From: Mansonella perstans | Taxonomy: Eukaryota; Nematoda; Chromadorea; Rhabditida; Onchocercidae | Length of the DNA stretch: 64,000 bases | Direction: 5' to 3' | Assembly (NCBI GenBank): GCA_037074765.1 | Contig: JBAMDO010000060.1 | Span: forward strand, 215,011 to 279,010 | In this document: positions 56,891 through 64,000 of the stretch, in pieces | Position numbering within the stretch: the first letter of the stretch is position 1 | Layout of the letters: the number at the start of each line of letters is the position of its first letter | Program-made: the position numbers and the translations under genes | The notes under the pieces: model-generated | The model's database searches: none | What the model was told of the DNA's origin: nothing | Seen by the model: the letters and a program-made list of their open reading frames with translations, nothing else

Positions 56891-59800
56891 ATGAGCAAAG
56901 TGGCCTTAGTTACAATACGTTTGGAAATACAAACTGGTGCACCGTTCATTAAGTTCCAGTCTGCCAATTCTATCGGTATTCATTTCTTAAATTCTCATTA
57001 TAGTATATGTTGTTGTAGTTGCTATAATTTTTGAAAAGTTTCTATCAAAATTAGGAAGGTATGAAATAGACTGTTTGAAGTTTATTTTTTCTTCATATTC
57101 TGTTGTGGTGGAATTTTAGAAGCAAAAAATAAGGTACAACCTGAAGAGAAATTGATGGCTGAAAAGGTTGAACAAGCATCGATGGAAGAAATGAATGCGC
57201 AACCTAAAATTGAGGACAATATCGTGCTACCAAACCCCACTGATAATACGACGGAATCGGTTACGTTCTTTCTAGGATTTATTATTTGACCGGAAAAGTT
57301 TCATTGATGGTGCATATCAAAACTTATTTTTATGATTCATTATGATCTGTGAAGAAACTGAAGTATATTGTGATTTCATTCAGGTTGAACAAGCATCGAT
57401 GCAAACGCAATGTTTAGGCAATCGCAAGTACACTGAAATAATTGTGCAAACTTTCTCTCAGAATCAAGCAGCATCGAATGAACAAGAATCTCTCACTTCC
57501 GTTGGCCAAGAGGAACATTCTTCTGTGCAAACAATTGCTTCCGCTTCTGCTGTTTCTTCGAAAGCGACTGGTGAAGAATCTGGTTAGTGCTGAATGATTA
57601 ATTCATCTGAGCATCATTATTATGGTTGTACCCATATTCTTTTCGATTCCACTTGAAAGATTGTGGCCAGACTCAAACAAGTTGGCCAAATCTCCACAGG
57701 CAAGAATTTCATCATAACGAACAATAAATAATATGTCAGGCGTCAGAATCACATTCTTTTCGAATATGATACGCTGCTTTTCAGATATTTGCAATATATC
57801 ATTTTTCTCCGGAAATCCGTTTGTCGAAAAAACATCGGGGATTCTTCATTTTTACAAACAAAAGTACGTTTTTTCAGTTCTGTCGAAATGCAAAATTTCA
57901 GTTATTCTTTTCGATTATCCCATCGATTTATTTCTTAGAGTTTTCCAAGTATAGATCAGTTACGTATTAAATGAATAAAATAGCAGCCATCTTCAGAGAA
58001 ATGAGTTCAGCAGATGCTAGAAGTGATTGTACAATATTATGCATGTTAGGAGTCCCATCGTTGCTTTCTTGTCGTGAACTGCTAAGATTTATTGCTCCAA
58101 GTTCACAGTATATTACTGCACTGAAAGTGATACGTGATTCAACACCAAATCAGTATATGGTTATTATTAACTTCCGAACCCACGTAAGTACCAAGCTTCA
58201 GTAATTTTCATTTTAACATATCCAAATAAAGATTAATTCAACATTCTGAATATATCAGTTTCTCTTCAAAATTATATGGTGATCTCGGGTAATGAATGAA
58301 ATGTAATAATAAAGATACTTTTGCATTTTTTATTTCTTTTAGGATGCCGCTGTTCGTTTTTATGATGAATACAATGGCGTAGCATATAATGCAATTGAAC
58401 CAGAAGAGTGTTCCCTCGTCTTCGTTGAAAAAATTGAATCGGTATATTCTCTTGATTTACTTTTATTATTGTATTAGTACATTTATGTTATAGTATATTT
58501 ATATTTAATTTATAGTATATTTATAGTTTTCTTGTTCCTTGATACCTCCCTTTTATGCTCGATTCCCTTTACAGTAATCAGATGTATATTCCTGCTAAAG
58601 TTTATTACTTAAATTTTATGGATTATTGCCATAATATATGGCTTGTGAAAAGGTCGGAATTGGAGAAAGGAGGAGAGAAAAGTAGATCTCTTTCATTTTT
58701 GAATGTTAAGTTCATCAAGAGTTTGGTTTTCAAGGTTCGTGAAGAAGCTGGTGGTAGCCTACCTACTGAAAACATGACAGAATTGCCAACATGTGCGGTT
58801 TGTTTGGAGCGTATGGATGATGGTGTGCTGACCATTCTATGTAACCATACTTTTCATGCTGAATGTTTAGAGCAGTGGGCGGACACGACGTAAGATGTAG
58901 TTATTTAAACATCGTGAGAATTTCCATGTTCAGTTTTTATGATTTTTGATCTATTCAATAATGATGTTTTTTTCAAGGTGATTTCTGTCGATACTTTCAG
59001 ATGTCCGGTATGTCGACAGAGTCAAACGCCTGAATTGGTGGCAGATCAGAAGTGCTCTATTTGCGGAAAAACTACGGATCTGTGGATATGCTTAGTTTGC
59101 GGAAATATTGGTTGTGGTCGATATGTAGAAGGTCATGCATATAGGTGAGCAGCTGGAAATCCGTGATACTGAATAGCTACTAAGTTTCATCTCAACCTTT
59201 ATTGCATGTTCTCCGATGTAATGATGATTATTCACATAAAAATATCACTTCTATTGTTTAACTGAGACGTAAATGTGCACTTCTCTTTAGTCGTTTTGCT
59301 TGTCTTTGCACATGTTTAACAACCGAGCAATTCCAAAAAAGATCTCTTTTGACAAATGAGTCTAGTAAGTCTAGTAAGCATTTATTACTTTATATCTCTT
59401 GCAGACATTTCCAAATAACTTCACACACATTTACTTTGGAAATTGGTGGTGAACGTGTGTGGGACTATGCAGGTGACAATTATGTGCATCGCTTGATACA
59501 GAGCTCACCTGATGGTAAAATGGTGGAATACAGGAGAAGTGGTGTTAATGATAGCAGTGTATGTTCATTCTAAAAAGCATAGGGAAAATTATTTTCTTCT
59601 GAATGAGATATTGAAAAACTGGTCTTGTTAATTTAAATTTTAAACTCAATAAAGATTTAAAGGGTACTTTTTAAGGAAAATCCGGGCGAAAAGTTAGAGT
59701 CGATTCAGTTGGAATACACTTGCTTGCTTACGAGTCAACTGGAATATCAGAGAACATTTTACGAGACGAAAATGAATGAGCAGGAACGATTATTTAGCAC

Positions 59801-60994
59801 GTTAGAAAAACATAATCAAGCTCAGGTTTTGTACTGATGAAATAAATTTTGCAGAGTTTGAGGAAAAATTCAATTAGTGATTCATCAACAGTGCTGATCA
59901 TCATTGATAGTAAAATGTAGTAAAAATCAACCTCGTTTTATGGTTCTCTAAAAGTTTTTTTTTTTTTATTAAAGACGATGAGTTTGTTGTTTAACCGAAG
60001 ACTAGTTAGATAACCTTAACCGAAAGTTTAGGGAGATAATCTTCATGAAAAAAAAAATTAATTTGAAAGTTAAATTTTTTCGTAGGTAGACAGTCTCGAG
60101 AAGGAAGTCGAGGAAATCCGAAAACAATGCGATGATTTGAAAAAAACTTTAATTTCCTGTACACAACAACGACGCAATATTGAAAAAAAGCATCAAAATT
60201 CTAAAAATAAGTTGAACAAAGTAATATTTTCTTTCCAGGCATTTGGTAATGTCCCACAATAGTGAAACTGCGATAGGGTCCGTTTGCAGCGGTTTTTCAG
60301 CTTATGCAAAGTTTTGCGAGTAGTTTTACTTGGAACTAAATTCCGAATAATTCAAATTATTCGATTACTTATCTTTAGCGGTTAGTTATCGAATAAGCGC
60401 GTACTTGCTGAACTTTACGCTGTTGAAGCTCTGAAACTTACAGGCACTGGCAGAATTGGCGGAAGAGCGTTCTTTAAACCAGTTATTACGATCCGATCAG
60501 GAAAAATGGTCTGCGAGATTGGCAGAACTGGAAGCAAAAAATACTAGTTTACATGAAAAATACGTTACTGTAAGTGTTACTTTCAGTTATTAAATTAAAA
60601 GGCTGTAACACACGTGCTTTTCAGACAGTGAATGATCTCAATGAACAAATTCGTGACTTAATGATGCACTTCGAAGCTGAAGCTAAAATACAGGATGCAG
60701 TTGAAATGAATAAAGTTACTAAGCAGGTTGTTATTTCACATGTAATTTTCTTCAGCTGAGAAATCACAACTGAATGAAACTGGAACTGAAAAAGAGATCG
60801 AATGCAATCTGTGACTATAACTTTTTATTAACTAATAGTTTTTGTAATTTGTTATGGATTTAACAGATTACTCAAGATATTGAATTTTTATTTCAATTTT
60901 TCAGGAAGTTAATGAAGGTAACGTAATTGTGGCAGACCCGCCATTGTGCACCTCAATGAAAAACCGTAGGCGTAAGAAGAAGATGCACCACTGA
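56891..60994 (+). CDS. brap-2: BRAP2 (BRCA1-associated protein) E3 ubiquitin ligase homologue (614 aa)
   Basis: Cytoplasmic RING ligase that in animals binds nuclear-localisation signals and modulates Ras/MAPK signalling. Exons: 56891-56975, 57120-57259, 57384-57582, 57785-57863, 57997-58183, 58343-58441, 58735-58889, 59001-59144, 59405-59558, 59676-59825, 60086-60220, 60444-60569, 60625-60726, 60905-60994; all phases fit (1845 nt). Domains: an acidic Gln/Ser-rich insert (about 29-141), the BRAP2 RRM-like domain (about 145-263, with [14 protein letters not shown] and [16 protein letters not shown]), RING (283-319, [25 protein letters not shown]), UBP zinc finger (about 333-405, [31 protein letters not shown]), coiled coil (about 420-585) and a basic end [10 protein letters not shown]. 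An AATAAA lies at 61346-61351. Size and order match the family (human about 590 aa). Confidence 0.96.
57165..57401 (+). repeat. 20-bp direct repeat within BRAP2 exons 2 and 3
   Basis: AGGTTGAACAAGCATCGATG occurs at 57165-57184 (inside exon 2) and 57382-57401 (spanning the exon 3 acceptor). Both copies encode VEQASM. Confidence 0.9.
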
Positions 60995-63469
60995 AATATA
61001 ATGGAAAAATATGATTATTTTTATGTTCAAAAAACATGTTCATCTTTTTCAAATCAGTTATACTTTCGTGGAATCGTTTTTCAAATTTAAACATTATTTA
61101 AAAATTTGTGAGATATATCTTTATGAAAAACTATTGATGCTTTCTTGCTTGCTTCGTGATATTATTAATTATCTTCTACCTCGTGTAGTATTTGACGTCT
61201 TAACATGATCTTTCTGACCTTTATATGACTAAATTTCTTGCTGAACGCTTTTTTGTTTGTTTTATATGAGACAATTACTAAAATCATATGCAATTTGTAT
61301 GTATATATAGACCATGCTGCTTTTGAGGCCATATATATAATTGTAAATAAATAGCTCATTGATTCTTAAGTTCGTGATTATAGATATGGTCTGGGATTAA
61401 CCTAAAACACAAGATTTCATCTCTATTATTAGGTCATTATAAATATATATTTTCAATATCATTTCCATTGATTCATTATTTCTGTTTTTTTTCTTACTAG
61501 GTCAGTAGCTTTTTTTTTCTCCAGTATGTCGACCTAGTTTTGAATAAATAGATGTGAAAGTTTGTGGAACATGCACAACTATTTGAAAACATTTTGACCT
61601 TCAAATGATAGTTTTTTCGACAGCATCAAATTATCTCTTCTTGTAAAGTTAAATCTAAAAGATAAGAGATGAGAAATGGCGAGGATTCACTGCAATTTGT
61701 GTCAATCACCATCAACTGGATAGCGTACAACCGTAATAATGTATCACGATAATTCTGGTATAGCATACGGAAGTATTGATTATCCCCTAAAATATTCTCA
61801 TTTTTCTGACAACATCTTTCCATTTCTTGCAACTAATGCATCTGCAGCACTTATTCGCTGCACTTTTACTACTAAGTGTTCCACTTAGATTCCCCAAATA
61901 ATTTTAAGATATAGGATTCCTATTTGGAAAAACATTTGCAGCAACATCTTTCAATTTAATTTTTTTTCTGGTCAGCTGATTTTCCTTCAGCGAAATTTTT
62001 AAAAAAAATTAGAGAAAAGACTTCATATGATGAATAGAAGATTAAGCAGTCCTAAGCAACAAGTTTTACAATTAAAGATGCCTGTAGCATTTTTGTTTTC
62101 TGTCATTTTGTTTCTCTTATAAATTTCAAGAATCAGTTCTGAATTTGAAATAATCCCTTCATCTGCAGTGATAAAAAGTGTTAGAAAAAGATACGTTTTG
62201 TTATGATATTTTTTTGCATGAACAATTTTAACGAGCAAGTTTTAAGCAAGGAAGTTTGTTATGTTTGTAAAACGATTCATCTTTCTGGAAAAGATGCACT
62301 TTTAAGAAAAAAGTAATAATTGATTGGGCTTTTATTTTAATCTTTTGTCAATTTTTATTTTTCATCAATTTTTTATGCCTCGCCTTCAAATTGTTCGTTG
62401 ATCTATCTATGATCATTGCAGAAGAAAAAGCTCATATCAGCGAGAGATTTGAAGAATGAATGGAATCTGCATGAATGGGATTCATCTAGAATTTAAACCT
62501 CTATCATAAATCATTGTTATTTTTCAAATTATTTAATTTAAAGGCTCAATTCTTTCAAATAACCGTGACAAAATCCTATTTATCGCAACAAATCCGATTT
62601 TCATCTTATTAATCATTTGAAAAGCAGCTTTAAATTTCTCGTGAAGTTATTCCGGGTGACGTTCCTTTTCTCCTTAAAATTTTATTCTTATAAATTGATA
62701 TTTGCAGTTTTTAGTTCTAAGCAATGTTCAGTAAGAACAATTTTAAGTTTTGCTTAAGTCATCAAATTTTAATTCATATACAATGTTTACTCGATGTTAC
62801 TGTCAATCATATCAGTGATAAGAACAAAAGAACGATCAACCAACCCTAATGATATCCTTATATTCCCACATGTGCGGAATTGTTTTAGACTTCGGGAAGT
62901 GGTCTTTCATAATGAAACCATAAAGTATGAGCAATGAAAGGGATAGGAACCAATTAACAATCAATTAATTAGGTACGTCATACATTGCTGTTAGGTTAAA
63001 ATAGTTCTGTTATTAATTGAAAAATCTTTTTTCCCAAATTCAATTTTTTTCAGCAATTTCCAATCGTGTTAACGTTAGGATATCTATTTAAACTTTCTTT
63101 CAGATTCCGATGTTCGAACTCTAAATTAATCTTTGCTTAAATGAAATCTTTCAACTCTGATTCAGACCAAACTTCTTTGCGTAAATTATTTATAATTTTA
63201 AAGTCGTCTTTTCTGATATAAATGGGTCAATGTTCTCAATAATATCCGCATCTAAAAATGTGTACACAAATTTCTTCATTGCTTCCATTTTAAATTGTTG
63301 ATACGAACTTGCAAGAAAAAGCAAATAGAAATACGGTTGTTGCTTACTTTTGAGTCTAAAACATTCTCAGATTAGTTTTCTTTAAATACTGTAAAAATAT
63401 TTTCTAATTGCTTTTCTTTTTAACTCTTACAGTTTTATCAATGATCAAATACTTCTCAATGCTGCTACA
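60995..63469. other. Intergenic, right end
   Basis: AT-rich. One minus-strand frame (stop at 61626, open to about 61832) reads MERCCQKNENILGDNQYFRM... with protein-like composition after a possible acceptor TTGCAAG, but no partner exon was found. A similar string (AAAGATGTTG) recurs just upstream. No RNA gene recognised. Confidence 0.45.
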
Positions 63470-63858
63470 AAATTTCAGTTATGATTAGATATTTTCAATA
63501 ATATGAAATTTCAGTTATGATTAGATATTTTCAATAATATGAAATTTCAGTTATGATTAGATATTTTCAATAATATGAAATTTCAGTTATGATTAGATAT
63601 TTTCAATAATATGAAATTTTAGTTATGATTAGATATTTTCAATAATATGAAATTTCAGTTATGATTAGATATTTTCAATAAATAATTATGAAGATACAAT
63701 AATATGAAATTTTAGTTATGATTAGATATTTTCAATAATATGAAATTTCAGTTATGATTAGATATTTTCAATAATATGAAATTTCAGTTATGATTAGATA
63801 TTTTCAATAATATGAAATTTCAGGTTATGAATTAGATATTTCAATAATATGAAATTTC

Positions 63859-63926
<68 letters not shown>

Positions 63927-64000
63927 CAGTAATATGAAATTTCAGTTATGATTAAATATTTTCAATAATATGAAATTTCAGTTATGATTAGATATTTTCA
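63470..64000. repeat. 36-bp satellite array, interrupted by a 66-T run
   Basis: About a dozen nearly identical head-to-tail copies of a 36-bp unit (containing ATGATTAGATATTTTCAATA) run to the window edge. One copy near 63680-63700 carries an insertion, and two have TTTTAG for TTTCAG. At 63861-63926 the array is replaced by 66 consecutive T, after which the unit resumes. No spacers, so not CRISPR. The T run looks like an assembly or sequencing artefact at a repeat junction. Confidence 0.95.

Noticed and set aside
63470..64000. Possible CRISPR array
   Set aside because: Repeats are directly adjacent with no variable spacers, and the host is a eukaryote; it is a satellite.

Overview
The window looks like nuclear DNA of a nematode, most likely a clade III/filarial-type worm. 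It is very AT-rich. Genes are split into many small exons by introns with GT...TTTCAG/TTTTAG borders, usually phase-consistent. The protein set is animal and partly nematode-specific: cuticle collagens with an N-terminal R-x-x-R-type box, a neuronal-type glutamate transporter, kinesin-13, a TRIP4/ASC-1 homologue, a mitochondrial carrier homologue, a BRAP2 E3 ligase and small secreted Cys-rich proteins. No bacterial, viral or plasmid signature was seen. Species assignment is inference. Gene models below were built by hand from reading frames, splice borders and family resemblance; exon ends are exact to the base where stated, but none has been tested with transcripts.

Left part (1-11 kb): two paralogous cuticle collagen genes stand head to head (minus-strand gene cut by the left edge; plus-strand gene complete, 331 aa) across a 2.5-kb gap. 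A complete 11-exon SLC1 glutamate transporter (499 aa, minus strand) follows.

Middle (11-34 kb): gene-poor. It holds a 10-kb stretch without a recognisable gene, a small three-exon minus-strand gene of unknown function (145 aa), a secreted eight-cysteine protein (158 aa), a lone transmembrane-plus-tail exon, a six-cysteine single-pass membrane protein of the Shisa/CX/STMC6 type (138 aa), and several weak coding-like fragments, short repeats and a spliced-leader-like relic.

Right part (34-61 kb): five conserved genes in a row on the plus strand: kinesin-13 (750 aa), TRIP4/ASC-1 homologue (448 aa), MTCH-type mitochondrial carrier homologue (about 360 aa), a histidine-phosphatase-fold protein related to UBASH3/STS (433 aa) that has lost three of four catalytic residues, and a BRAP2 RING/UBP-zinc-finger ligase (614 aa). 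They act in separate processes (microtubule depolymerisation, transcription/ASC-1 complex, mitochondrial outer membrane, possibly signalling, ubiquitin/Ras signalling); gaps of 1-2 kb argue against one compact operon. The right end runs into a 36-bp satellite broken by a 66-T run, which looks like a repeat collapse or assembly artefact.

The best candidates for something new are the UBASH3-like pseudophosphatase, an 18-bp perfect palindrome with two TCACGTGA boxes upstream of the MTCH gene, and the small orphan genes of the middle region. Two conserved genes each contain one splice junction that does not fit the canonical rule by a single base; these may be assembly errors or real non-canonical splicing.
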